Assembly: GCA_023386645.1 (NCBI GenBank)
Contig: JAEWJI010000025.1
Location: forward strand, 1 to 30,188
DNA: 30,188 nucleotides
Direction of reading: 5' to 3'
Source of the DNA: Pseudomonadota bacterium
Lineage (GTDB): Bacteria; Pseudomonadota; Alphaproteobacteria; Caulobacterales; Caulobacteraceae
The first letter of the stretch is position 1. Each line of letters starts with the position of its first letter. Below the pieces are notes generated by a model that had not been told where the DNA came from, made no database searches, and saw nothing but the letters and a program-made list of their open reading frames with translations. Below are positions 22,172 to 29,382 of the stretch, piece by piece. Made by a program: the position numbers and the translations under genes.

Positions 22172-23526
22172 GCGAAGTCCCGATAGATGCGGCTCACATC
22201 GCCCTGCCAGTCGCCGTGATACAGCTCCAGCAGCCGGTCCGCCGGGGTCATTCCGCTGTCAGCGATGTCTTCGAGCTCCGATAGGTAGCCGCGCTCGTCC
22301 ACCATCCCGCCCGAGAACCGCGCGCGGTTCTTGAGCCCCTGGCGGGCGATGGCGACCAGGTCGACGGCGACGTCCCGCACCGTGCGCCCCGCGACCTCGG
22401 CCTTCAGCCCCAGGCGCGTGACGTCGCAGCGCAGGCGCTCGTGGTCGGCGATTTCCCAATCCTTGCAGAGGTCCCAGGCGGCGGCCAGCGACGGCGCGTC
22501 GTAAAGCACGCCCGCCCACAGGGCCGGCAGGGCGCAGATCCGGCTCCACGGCCCGCCGTCCGCGCCGCGCATCTCCAGGTACGATTTCAGCCGCACCTCG
22601 GGGAAGAGGGTCGTCAGGTGGTCGTTCCAGTCCTTGATCGTCGGCCGCTCGCCCGGCAGGGCCGGCAGCCGGCCGTCCAGGAAGTCGCGGAAAGACTGGC
22701 CGGACGCATCGACGTACCGGCCTTCGCGCTTGGCGAAATACATCGGGGTGTCGAGCGCATAGTCGGCATAGCGCTCGAACCCGAACCCGTCCTCGAAGAC
22801 GAAGCCTAGCATTCCGGTGCGATCCGGATCGGTGTCTGTCCAGACGTTGGCGCGGGCCGAGAGGAAGCCGTTGGGCCTGCCCTCGGTGAAGGGCGAACAG
22901 GCGAACAGGGCCGTGGCGATCGGCTGGAGCGCCAGCGAGGTGCGGAACTTCGCCACCATGTCGGCTTCGCTGTCGAAGTCGAGGTTGGCCTGGATGGTGC
23001 AGGTGCGCAGCATCATATCGAGGCCCAGCGACCCGACCTTGGGCATATAGGCGCGCATGATGTCGTAGCGGCCCTTGGGCATGACCGGCACGTCCTCGCG
23101 CCGCCACAGCGGATCGAAGCCGGCGCCCAGGAAGCCGAGGTTCAGCTCGTCAGCCACCATCTTCACCTCCATGAGGTGCTGGCCGGTCTCTGAACAGATG
23201 TCGTGGATGTCCTTCAGCGGCGCGCCCGACAGCTCGAACTGCCCTCCGGGCTCCAGGCTGATGGAGGCGGTAGAACCCTCGCTGTTCCTGCGTTCCAAGG
23301 CGATGACGTGGCCGCCCTCTTCGACCGGCGCCCAACCGAACCGTTGAAGTCCCTCCAGCATGGCGCGGATGCCGCTGTCCCCCTCATAGGCCGGGCGGCG
23401 CAGGGTCGACTTGTCGAAGCCGAACTTCTCGTGCTCGGCGCCGATCCGCCATTCGGACGCGGGCTTGATGCCTTTCGACATCGCGCCGATCAGATCGTCT
23501 CGGCTCAGCGGTTCCTGATCGGCCAT
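22165..23526 (-). CDS. gshA: Glutamate-cysteine ligase
   Basis: A 453-residue enzyme that joins glutamate and cysteine with ATP, the first step of glutathione synthesis. The protein has the plant/alphaproteobacterial type pattern: WRIGAEHEKFGFD, ISLEPGGQFELSGAPLKDIHD, LGAGFDPLWRREDVPVMPKGRYDIM, RTCTIQANLDFDSE and YLEMRGADGGPW. This class is unrelated in length to the enterobacterial enzyme, and many members use a regulatory disulfide. Start is ATG 23526, two residues before the conserved region begins; upstream in-frame residues (to 23571) are Arg-rich and unlikely. It is 72 bases downstream of rsmE and probably in one transcript. Converges on the DUF2341 gene. Confidence 0.95.
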   Translation of the reverse strand: MADQEPLSRDDLIGAMSKGIKPASEWRIGAEHEKFGFDKSTLRRPAYEGDSGIRAMLEGLQRFGWAPVEEGGHVIALERRNSEGSTASISLEPGGQFELSGAPLKDIHDICSETGQHLMEVKMVADELNLGFLGAGFDPLWRREDVPVMPKGRYDIMRAYMPKVGSLGLDMMLRTCTIQANLDFDSEADMVAKFRTSLALQPIATALFACSPFTEGRPNGFLSARANVWTDTDPDRTGMLGFVFEDGFGFERYADYALDTPMYFAKREGRYVDASGQSFRDFLDGRLPALPGERPTIKDWNDHLTTLFPEVRLKSYLEMRGADGGPWSRICALPALWAGVLYDAPSLAAAWDLCKDWEIADHERLRCDVTRLGLKAEVAGRTVRDVAVDLVAIARQGLKNRARFSGGMVDERGYLSELEDIADSGMTPADRLLELYHGDWQGDVSRIYRDFAY

Positions 23527-23598
23527 TCGGCATCCCCTGTTGTCGCGGCTAGATGGGCGACGGAACCGCAACGCTCAAGAGGCTGTTCGGCGCCGCCG

Positions 23599-24318
23599 CT
23601 AACGTTCCCAGTCGCCGACGGCCGCCTGCCACAGGGTCAGGGCGACCGTCGCGGCGGTGTCGGCCCGGAGCACGCGCGGGCCCAGCGACACCGCGGTCGT
23701 GAAGGCCATCGCCCGCAGTCGGTCCCGTTCCTCGGGCGTGAAGCCGCCCTCGGGGCCGATCAGGATGGCCCAAGGCCCCTCCCCCGCCGCGCGCACCGTT
23801 GGAATGGCCGGCGGCCCGCCGGTCTCGTCGCAGAAGAGGATGCGGCGCGAAACGTCCCACTCGTCCAGAAGCGGCCCAAGCTTCACCGGCGCGTCGATCT
23901 CGGGCACGTCCATGCGGCCGGTCTGTTCGGCGCTCTCCTCGGCGATGGCGTCCAGCCGGTCCAACCTCAGGTGCTGCGGCTGGGTGCGGGCGGTGGTCAC
24001 CAGCCGGATGCGCGCGGCGCCCAGTTCGGTCGCCTTCTCGACCGCGAACTCCAGCGCTGACTTCTTCACCGTGGCGATCAGCAGGTGCACGTCCGGCGGG
24101 GAGACCTGTTCGCGCACCCGCGCCTCGGCGCGAAGCACCACGCCCTTCTTCAGGACCTCGGCCACCACCGCGCGCCACTCGCCGTCACGGCCGTTGAAGA
24201 CCAGCAGCGAATCACCAGCCTTCAGGCGCATCACCTGCGTGAGGTAGCGGGACTGGTCCAGCGTCGGGGCGATCGGCGCGCCGTCGGCCAGGTCGGATCG
24301 AACATGAAGCCGGATCAT
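23599..24318 (-). CDS. rsmE: 16S rRNA (uracil-1498-N3) methyltransferase
   Basis: A 239-residue SPOUT-class enzyme that methylates U1498 in the decoding region of 16S rRNA using SAM. An N-terminal PUA-like part (QSRYLTQVMRLKAGDSLLVFNGRDGEW) is followed by the catalytic domain: KKSALEFAVEKATELGAARI, TARTQPQHLRLDRLDAIAEESAEQTGR, ILIGPEGGFTPEE and the trefoil-knot end SLGPRVLRADTAATVAL. All are hallmarks of RsmE. The gene starts 152 bases from a divergent small gene and is followed by gshA, an arrangement often seen in related bacteria as far as I recall. Confidence 0.95.
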   Translation of the reverse strand: MIRLHVRSDLADGAPIAPTLDQSRYLTQVMRLKAGDSLLVFNGRDGEWRAVVAEVLKKGVVLRAEARVREQVSPPDVHLLIATVKKSALEFAVEKATELGAARIRLVTTARTQPQHLRLDRLDAIAEESAEQTGRMDVPEIDAPVKLGPLLDEWDVSRRILFCDETGGPPAIPTVRAAGEGPWAILIGPEGGFTPEERDRLRAMAFTTAVSLGPRVLRADTAATVALTLWQAAVGDWER

Positions 24319-24408
24319 GAACCCTCCATAGCGTCCGCGGCCACGCCTGTCGCCGCAATGGCCAAGGTTGTGCGTTAAGGACGATTTTCGCCCTTAGGTA
24401 GCGGCGGG

Positions 24409-24424
24409 TTAAGGTTCAGGTAAG
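24409..24424 (+). promoter_or_regulatory. Possible CtrA-type box
   Basis: TTAA, seven bases, then GTAAG. The Caulobacter CtrA consensus is TTAA-N7-TTAAC; seven of nine fixed positions match. A GAGTC (GANTC, CcrM methylation class) lies at 24438-24442. Together they hint at cell-cycle control of the small gene at 24471, but both motifs are short. Confidence 0.28.
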
Positions 24425-24470
24425 GACTATCCCGCGAGAGTCGACGCGTCGGGCTAGTTGAGAGGTCGTA

Positions 24471-24764
24471 ATGGCGCAGGTCGCCTATGCCATCATCCGC
24501 GCCGACGACTGTTGGCGCATTCTGTCAGGCCGACGCCGAATCGGCCGTTTCGCCACCTGCACCGAGGCGGCCACCGCCGCCGTCAATCTGGCCAAGGAAG
24601 CCGCCTTGTCCGATCACGCCGCCGAGGTCCTGATCCAGGACGCGGCCGGCCAGCTGTGGCCCGTCGCCCAGTTCGATCCCGCGTCGGCGTGCGCGGGCGC
24701 CCAACCCGCGCCTTGGGACGAGGCCGACGCGGCTACAGCGTTCTTGCGATCAGCAGCTTCATGA
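24471..24764 (+). CDS. Small hypothetical protein (97 aa)
   Basis: A 97-residue soluble protein. The first half reads as two or three strands and a helix: VAYAIIRADDCWRILSGRRRIGRFATCTEAATAAVNLAKEAALSDHAAEVLIQDAAGQLWPVAQF. This is reminiscent of DUF2188-like small proteins, where a WRI...F...EA...A...A pattern is followed by a D..G....F ending, but I am not certain. The tail is Ala/Asp-rich. AGAGG precedes the ATG. The final 32 bases overlap the 3' end of the convergent acyl-CoA dehydrogenase gene. Function is unknown. Confidence 0.75.
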   Translation: MAQVAYAIIRADDCWRILSGRRRIGRFATCTEAATAAVNLAKEAALSDHAAEVLIQDAAGQLWPVAQFDPASACAGAQPAPWDEADAATAFLRSAAS

Positions 24765-25896
24765 TCTCGTTCGTGCCGCCATAGATGCGCTGGACGCGGG
24801 CGTCCTTGTACAGCTGGGCGATCGGATATTCGTTCATGTAGCCATAGCCGCCGAAGAGCTGGAGCATCTCGTCGATGGTCTCGCCCTGGATGTCGGTGAC
24901 CCAGTATTTGGCCATCGAGGCGGTCGCCGCGTCGAGTTCTCCCTTCAGATGGCGCTCGATGCAGTGGTCTACGAACACCTTGGCGACCGTCAGCTTGGTC
25001 TTGACCTCCGCCAGCTTGAACTGGGTGTTCTGGAAGTCGATCACCCGTTTGCCGAACGCCTTGCGCTCCTTGACGTAGGCGAGCGTCGCCTCCAGCCCGC
25101 GCTCGGCGGCGGCCACCCCCTGGACGGCGATGTTCAACCGCTCCTGCGGCAGCTGCTGCATCAGCTGGATGAACCCGGCCCCCTCCTGGCCACCGATGAT
25201 GTTCTCGCCCGGGACCTTCACGTCGTTGAAGAACAGCTCGGACGTGTCGTTGGCCTCCATGCCGATCTTGTGCAGGTTCCGGCCGCGCTCGAAGCCTTGC
25301 GCGCCGTCCGTTTCCACCACGATCAGAGAGGTGCCCTTGGCGCCCTCCGCCGGATCGGTCTTGGCCACCACGATGATGAAGTTGGCCAACTGGCCGTTGG
25401 TGATGAACGTCTTGGAGCCGTTGACCACATACTGGTCGCCCTGCCTGATGGCGGTGGTCTTCACCCCCTGCAGGTCCGACCCTGCGCCCGGCTCGGTCAT
25501 GGCGATGGCGCCGACCAGTTCGCCGGACTGAAGCCGGGGCAGCCAGCGCGCCTTCTGCTCCTCGTTACCGTAGTGCCAGATGTAGGGCATCACGATCGCG
25601 TTGTGCAGCGAGATGCCGAAGTGGTCCGCGCCCTTCCAGCCCAACTGGCGCATCAGCACCACCTCGTGCCGGTAGTCGCCGCCGAAGCCGCCGTCGGCCT
25701 CGGGCATCGACAGGCCCAGCAGCCCCGCTTCCCCCGCATCGTTCCAAAGCTGGCGCGGCACCGATGAGTCGGCGATCCACCGCGCCATCCTGGACAGCGG
25801 CGCATGCTCATCGATCCACTTGGCGACGCTGTCGGAGAAGAGGGTGATCTCCTCTTCCCGCATGAAGACCGGATCGGGGGCGTTGAGGACGTTCAT
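24733..25896 (-). CDS. Acyl-CoA dehydrogenase, long-chain/ACADL-like
   Basis: A 387-residue flavoprotein that oxidises acyl-CoA to trans-2-enoyl-CoA, passing electrons to ETF. Blocks seen: GLLGLSMPEADGGFGGDYRHEVV, AIAMTEPGAGSDLQGVKTTA (FAD/acyl site), GSKTFITNGQ, and MQQLPQERLNIA followed by a C-terminal YGGTNEIMKLLIARTL. The Glu found in YEGT motifs of medium-chain enzymes is Gly here. By analogy with human ACADL, which has the same PQER and GGTNEIMKE blocks, the base would be the Glu in the PQER helix. Start ATG 25896 has GGAG seven bases ahead. It follows the larger dehydrogenase gene after 190 bases filled with palindromes. Confidence 0.93.
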   Translation of the reverse strand: MNVLNAPDPVFMREEEITLFSDSVAKWIDEHAPLSRMARWIADSSVPRQLWNDAGEAGLLGLSMPEADGGFGGDYRHEVVLMRQLGWKGADHFGISLHNAIVMPYIWHYGNEEQKARWLPRLQSGELVGAIAMTEPGAGSDLQGVKTTAIRQGDQYVVNGSKTFITNGQLANFIIVVAKTDPAEGAKGTSLIVVETDGAQGFERGRNLHKIGMEANDTSELFFNDVKVPGENIIGGQEGAGFIQLMQQLPQERLNIAVQGVAAAERGLEATLAYVKERKAFGKRVIDFQNTQFKLAEVKTKLTVAKVFVDHCIERHLKGELDAATASMAKYWVTDIQGETIDEMLQLFGGYGYMNEYPIAQLYKDARVQRIYGGTNEIMKLLIARTL

Positions 25897-25918
25897 GGGG
25901 AGGCTCCGCATTACTGAT

Positions 25919-26074
25919 CCCTCTCCCGTCGGGAGAGGGCTTGAGCGCACGATCGCGCCAGCGATCGTCCTTGCGCGAAAGGGTGAGGGGTTACGGCGCG
26001 AAACGTCCAGCACCGGACGCCCTCACCCTCCCACCGCTTCACGGCAGGCCCCTCCCTCTCCCCTCGGGAGAGGG
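25919..26074. repeat. Nested palindromic repeat element between two acyl-CoA dehydrogenase genes
   Basis: Two copies of the same 21-bp palindrome (arms CCCTCTCCC and GGGAGAGGG, three-base centre) lie at 25919-25939 and 26054-26074. Between them are an 8-bp perfect dyad ACGATCGC/GCGATCGT (25949-25956, 25961-25968) extended by GCGCA/TGCGC, and a long-range 10-bp pair AGGGTGAGGG (25980-25989) with CCCTCACCCT (26020-26029). That pair encloses a small hairpin CGTCC/GGACG (26004-26008, 26015-26019). The block fills nearly the whole intergenic space. It resembles REP-like intergenic palindromes of GC-rich Proteobacteria. No protein is encoded in it. Confidence 0.88.
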
Positions 26075-26086
26075 GTCTCTGGCTAG

Positions 26087-27871
26087 TCAGAACGCCTCCG
26101 CCGGCACGCTCATCAGCACGTCAGACCCGGTCTTCAGCTTCTTCAGGTGCGCGTCGGCGTCCGGCAGCATTCGCTCCACGAAGTACCGGCCCGTGGCGAT
26201 CTTGTTGGCGTAGAAGGGGTCGTCCGATCCGCCGTCGATCGCCTTTTGGGCCGCGATCGCCATTTGGGCCCAGACATAGGCCATGGCGGTCAGGCCGAAG
26301 ACGTTCAGATAGTCGGTCGAGGCCGCGCCCGCGTTGTCCGGGTTCTGCATGCCGTTCTGCATCAGCCACATGGTGGCCTCCTGCAGTTTCTTCTTGGCGT
26401 CGGCCAGGCCATCGACGAAGGGCTTGATCGTCTCGCCCGCCCCGCCGTGTTCGCTGACGAAGGCGTCGATCTCGCCGAACCAGGTCATGATCGCCCGGCC
26501 GCCGTTGGCCGGCAGCTTGCGGCCTACCAGGTCCAGCGCCTGGATGCCGTTGGTCCCCTCGTAGATCATGGTGATCCGCGCATCGCGCAGATACTGCGAG
26601 GCGGGGAAGTGCTCGGTGTAGCCTGAGCCCCCGTGCACCTGCATGGCCAGAGACGCGGCGTGGAAGCCCTTGTCGGTCAGATAGGCCTTCAGCACGGGCG
26701 TCAGCAGACCCATGTAATCCTTGGCCTTGGTCGCGACCGCCTCATCCTCGGACCGCTCGAGATCAGAGTGCAGCGCGGTCCACAGGATGAAGGCCTGGCC
26801 GCCTTCGACGATGGCCTTGGCCTCCAGCAGCATCCGTCGCACGTCCGGGTGGACGATGATCGGATCAGCGGGACCGTCAGGGTTCTTCGGCCCAGTCAGC
26901 GATCGGCCCTGCAGCCGGTCCTTCGCGAACTCCACCGCCGCCTGATAGGCCGCCGTGCCGATAGCCAGACCCTGCAGGCCAGTGCCCAGGCGCGCCTCGT
27001 TCATGACCACGAACATGTTGTTCATGCCCCGGCCTTCTTCGCCGATCAGCCAGCCCTTGGCCTTCTCATAGGCCATCACGCAGGTGGCGTTGCCGTGGAT
27101 GCCCATCTTCTCTTCCAGGCCCGCGCACTCCACCCCGTTGCGCTCGCCCAGCGACCCGTCCTCGTTGACCAGGAACTTGGGCACCAGGAACAAGCTCAGC
27201 CCCTTGATGCCCGGAACCGCGCCTTCGACACGGGCCAGCACCGTGTGGATGATGTTCTCGGCGAAGTCATGCTCGCCGGCAGAGATCCAGATCTTCTGGC
27301 CGGTGATCGAATAGGAGCCGTCGCCGTTCGGGACCGCCTTGGTCCGCACCATGCCCAGGTCCGTGCCGCACTGGGGCTCGGTCAGGTTCATGGTCCCGGT
27401 CCATTCGCCGGTCGTCATCTTGGGCAGATACTTGGCCTTTAGCTCATCGGAGGCGTTGGCATGGATGCCCGCCCAGGCGCCCGCCGTTAGGCCCGGATAC
27501 ATCGAAAACGCCGCCGAGGCGCCCGCCGTGAACTGGCCGACCGCCGAGCCGATCACCGAGGGCATGCCCTGACCGCCATAGGCGGGATCCATCATCAGGG
27601 ACGGCCAGCCGGCCTCGACCATCTGGTGATAGGCTTCCTTCCACCCCTTGGGCGTGGTCACCACCGACCCCTCGATGCGGCAACCTTCCTTGTCGCCGGG
27701 GTTGTTGATCGGCGCGATCACCTCGTCGGCGAACCGGCCCGCCTCCTCCAGCACCTGGGCGACCAGATCGGATGATACGTCCTGGAAGCCGGGCTGGTTG
27801 GTGTAACGGTCGATGTCCAGGACCTCGTTGATGATGAAGGTCAGGTCCCGCACGGGCGCCTTGTAGGCCAT
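26087..27871 (-). CDS. Acyl-CoA dehydrogenase with extended C-terminal domain (DmdC-like class)
   Basis: A 594-residue acyl-CoA dehydrogenase of the long class that carries an extra C-terminal domain. Blocks: a family N-terminus MAYKAPVRDLTFIINEVLDI, WPSLMMDPAYGGQGMP, GTMNLTEPQCGTDLGMVRTKA, GQKIWISAGEHDFAENI, LEEKMGIHGNATCVM, GSGYTEHFPASQYLRDARITMIYEGTNGIQALDL (Glu of YEGT as likely base), and a C-terminal helical domain ending DVLMSVPAEAF. Enzymes of this class are often named 3-methylmercaptopropionyl-CoA dehydrogenase, but the substrate cannot be assigned here. It begins three bases after the merR stop, so the two are one operon; the second dehydrogenase follows. Confidence 0.94.
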   Translation of the reverse strand: MAYKAPVRDLTFIINEVLDIDRYTNQPGFQDVSSDLVAQVLEEAGRFADEVIAPINNPGDKEGCRIEGSVVTTPKGWKEAYHQMVEAGWPSLMMDPAYGGQGMPSVIGSAVGQFTAGASAAFSMYPGLTAGAWAGIHANASDELKAKYLPKMTTGEWTGTMNLTEPQCGTDLGMVRTKAVPNGDGSYSITGQKIWISAGEHDFAENIIHTVLARVEGAVPGIKGLSLFLVPKFLVNEDGSLGERNGVECAGLEEKMGIHGNATCVMAYEKAKGWLIGEEGRGMNNMFVVMNEARLGTGLQGLAIGTAAYQAAVEFAKDRLQGRSLTGPKNPDGPADPIIVHPDVRRMLLEAKAIVEGGQAFILWTALHSDLERSEDEAVATKAKDYMGLLTPVLKAYLTDKGFHAASLAMQVHGGSGYTEHFPASQYLRDARITMIYEGTNGIQALDLVGRKLPANGGRAIMTWFGEIDAFVSEHGGAGETIKPFVDGLADAKKKLQEATMWLMQNGMQNPDNAGAASTDYLNVFGLTAMAYVWAQMAIAAQKAIDGGSDDPFYANKIATGRYFVERMLPDADAHLKKLKTGSDVLMSVPAEAF

Positions 27872-27874
27872 GGA

Positions 27875-28357
27875 TCAGGCTCTCGCTTTGAAGGGCTGGT
27901 TGTGGTCGGCGTTTAGGCGAGCCTTCATCAGGCTCGCGTATTCCTCGGCGCCGGGCAGGAGGTCGGGGCGGTGCTCCGCCAGCTTCTCCTCCATCCAGCG
28001 GCAGGCCTCCTCGGCCGTCTCGATGGCGCCTTCGATGTCCTCGAGCTGCTGCTTCAGAGCCGCGATCTGGGCTTTGTGCTGGCGCAGAGCCACCGCCATC
28101 TGGTGGGCGTTGTGATCCTTGCGGTCATAGAGATCCAGCATTGACTGGATTTCCTGCAACGAGAAGCCGATGCGGCGGCCGCGCAGGATCAGCTTCAGCC
28201 GCGCCCGGTCGCGCGCGTCATAGACCCGCGTCTGGCCTTTGCGCGCGGGGGTCAGCAGGCCCTTGTCCTCGTAGAACCGCAGCGCCCGCGCCGTCGCCCC
28301 GAACTCACGGCACAGCTGGCGGATCGAATAGGTGCGGAAATCGTCGGCGTTCGCCAT
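27875..28357 (-). CDS. MerR family transcriptional regulator
   Basis: A 160-residue MerR-type regulator. The winged helix-turn-helix is at residues 7-55 (YSIRQLCREFGATARALRFYEDKGLLTPARKGQTRVYDARDRARLKLILRGRRIGFSLQEI), followed by a coiled coil (about 85-130: RQHKAQIAALKQQLEDIEGAIETAEEA) and a short tail. No metal-binding cysteine cluster is present (only single cysteines), so it is not a metal sensor of the MerR/CueR kind. The operon with two acyl-CoA dehydrogenases suggests an acyl-CoA-related signal, as for the LiuR-type regulators of branched-chain catabolism. Start ATG 28357; ATG 28369 is an alternative. A dyad in its own promoter suggests autoregulation. Confidence 0.9.
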   Translation of the reverse strand: MANADDFRTYSIRQLCREFGATARALRFYEDKGLLTPARKGQTRVYDARDRARLKLILRGRRIGFSLQEIQSMLDLYDRKDHNAHQMAVALRQHKAQIAALKQQLEDIEGAIETAEEACRWMEEKLAEHRPDLLPGAEEYASLMKARLNADHNQPFKARA

Positions 28358-28377
28358 ACCCCAATGCATAGCCCAAT

Positions 28378-28395
28378 CTTGACGCGAACGTAAAG
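28378..28395 (-). promoter_or_regulatory. Candidate MerR-type operator in the merR promoter
   Basis: CTTGACGCGAACGTAAAG (plus strand) is a dyad of CTTNACG-N4-CGTNAAG with six of nine pairs matched. On the minus strand TTTACG (28394-28389) can serve as -35, with an 18-base gap to TATGCA (28370-28365). Such a dyad at a long-spacer promoter is the classic MerR arrangement. The -10 ends only eight bases from the ATG at 28357, so the leader would be very short. Confidence 0.5.
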
Positions 28396-28481
28396 GGAAG
28401 GATCGGCATGTCGAATTGGCGCCGCTTGACTCCGCCCCCTCGCTGATCGCTGATCTCGGTCCTCGCTCAGGAGATCGCGCC

Positions 28482-28829
28482 ATGGCCTACATCACCGGCT
28501 TCCTCACCCCCGTGAAGATCGCGGACAAGGATCGCTACATCGAGTCCGCCCGCAAGTCCTGGCCTCTGTTCCGGAAGTACGGCTGCCTCGAACAGGTCGA
28601 GACCTGGGGCGAAGACATCCCTCCCGGCAAGGTCACCGGCTTCGACCTGGCGGTGAAGCTCGAGGAGGGCGAGGCCGTGGTCTTCTCCTGGCTGCGCTGG
28701 CCCGACCGCGCCACCGCCGACAAGTGCTGGGAGTCCATGCAGAACGACCCGGCCTTCGCCGACATGGACATGCCCTTTGACGGCAAGCGCATGATGTGGG
28801 GCGGCTTCGCCCCGGTCTTCGAGAGCTGA
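28482..28829 (+). CDS. DUF1428 family protein
   Basis: A 115-residue protein matching DUF1428 (E. coli YbaA-like). It starts MAYITGFLTPVKIADKDRYIESARKSWPLFRKYG, then LEQVETWGEDIPPGKVTGFDLAVKLEEGEAVVFSWLRWPDRATADKCWESMQNDP, and ends DMPFDGKRMMWGGFAPVFES. The family has a ferredoxin-like fold and unknown function. Start ATG 28482 has AGGAG eight bases ahead, better than any upstream in-frame codon. It is divergent from merR (124 bases between starts) and so shares the region with the MerR dyad, though the dyad is placed for merR. Confidence 0.94.
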   Translation: MAYITGFLTPVKIADKDRYIESARKSWPLFRKYGCLEQVETWGEDIPPGKVTGFDLAVKLEEGEAVVFSWLRWPDRATADKCWESMQNDPAFADMDMPFDGKRMMWGGFAPVFES

Positions 28830-28897
28830 TCCCACGCTCGATCCGACGCCGGGGCCGCGCTCGGCCTCGCAAGCGGGTGCCGGCCCACGCTTTAGCC

Positions 28898-28911
28898 GCT
28901 ACGCCTGTAGC
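28898..28911 (+). promoter_or_regulatory. Palindromic operator-like site, copy 1
   Basis: GCTAC, GCCT, GTAGC: a perfect 5-bp dyad with a four-base centre. Thirteen of its 14 bases, and the flanking C and A, are repeated 65 bp downstream. It lies 136 bases before the UrcA-family start and 69 bases after the DUF1428 stop. Confidence 0.5.
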
Positions 28912-28962
28912 AATTGCGGCGTGTTCGGGGCGGCGCCTAAGCACGAATTCACGTGTCACGTC

Positions 28963-28976
28963 GCTACGCTTGTAGC
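28963..28976 (+). promoter_or_regulatory. Palindromic operator-like site, copy 2
   Basis: GCTAC, GCTT, GTAGC, differing from copy 1 at one base. Its centre is 65 bp from the centre of copy 1 and about 65 bp before the UrcA-family start. The form is close to the CTACAnnTGTAG sites of BlaI/CopY-type repressors. Confidence 0.5.
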
Positions 28977-29033
28977 ACTCCTGTGACCGGCGAGGCCGTG
29001 TGGGCTTCGCTCTCAGAACCTGAGGAGATGACG

Positions 29034-29366
29034 ATGAAACACGCCCTCGCCGGCGCGCTGGCGCTCGCCTGCGCCCTGACCGCCTCCCCTGTCAAGGCAG
29101 TCGCAGCCCCGGCCCCCCAGGCTCGTGTGGCCTACGGAGACCTGCGGATGGACACCGCTCGCGGCCAGCGGCTGCTGGTGCAGCGCGTGCTCGCTGCGGC
29201 GCGGGGATATTGTCGGCTGCACGCCGATGTGGTCACGCCCGCGCACCGGCGGAACAATCCCCGCTACTGCGTCGACAGCATTCGCGTTCAGCTGGTGGAC
29301 GCCATGCCCGATACTGTCCGCACCGCCTGGACCCGAGGCTGGGCCAGGGTCGAACGACAGTCCTGA
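29034..29366 (+). CDS. UrcA family exported protein
   Basis: A 110-residue protein with a signal peptide (MKHALAGALALACALTASPVKAVAA). The mature part matches the UrcA pattern: RVAYGDLRMDTARGQRLLVQRVLAAARGYC, then a loop with a second cysteine (NPRYCVDSI) and an amphipathic helix. The two cysteines probably form a disulfide in the periplasm. UrcA proteins are abundant in Caulobacterales and Sphingomonadales and have no known function. I choose ATG 29034, six bases after TGAGGAG; ATG 29028 touches the ribosome-binding site. Two operator-like palindromes precede it. It converges on rpoD with 16 bases between stops. Confidence 0.88.
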   Translation: MKHALAGALALACALTASPVKAVAAPAPQARVAYGDLRMDTARGQRLLVQRVLAAARGYCRLHADVVTPAHRRNNPRYCVDSIRVQLVDAMPDTVRTAWTRGWARVERQS

Positions 29367-29382
29367 CCTCGGACCTGGAGCG

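Noticed and set aside
24733..28357. Palindromes and gene pair as an insertion sequence
   Set aside because: No transposase, no target duplication visible; the repeat block contains no coding capacity.
28379..28384. TTGACG as a -35 for the DUF1428 gene on the plus strand
   Set aside because: It matches the Caulobacter -35 well, but no acceptable -10 follows at 10-18 bases. The same bases are better explained as part of the merR dyad.
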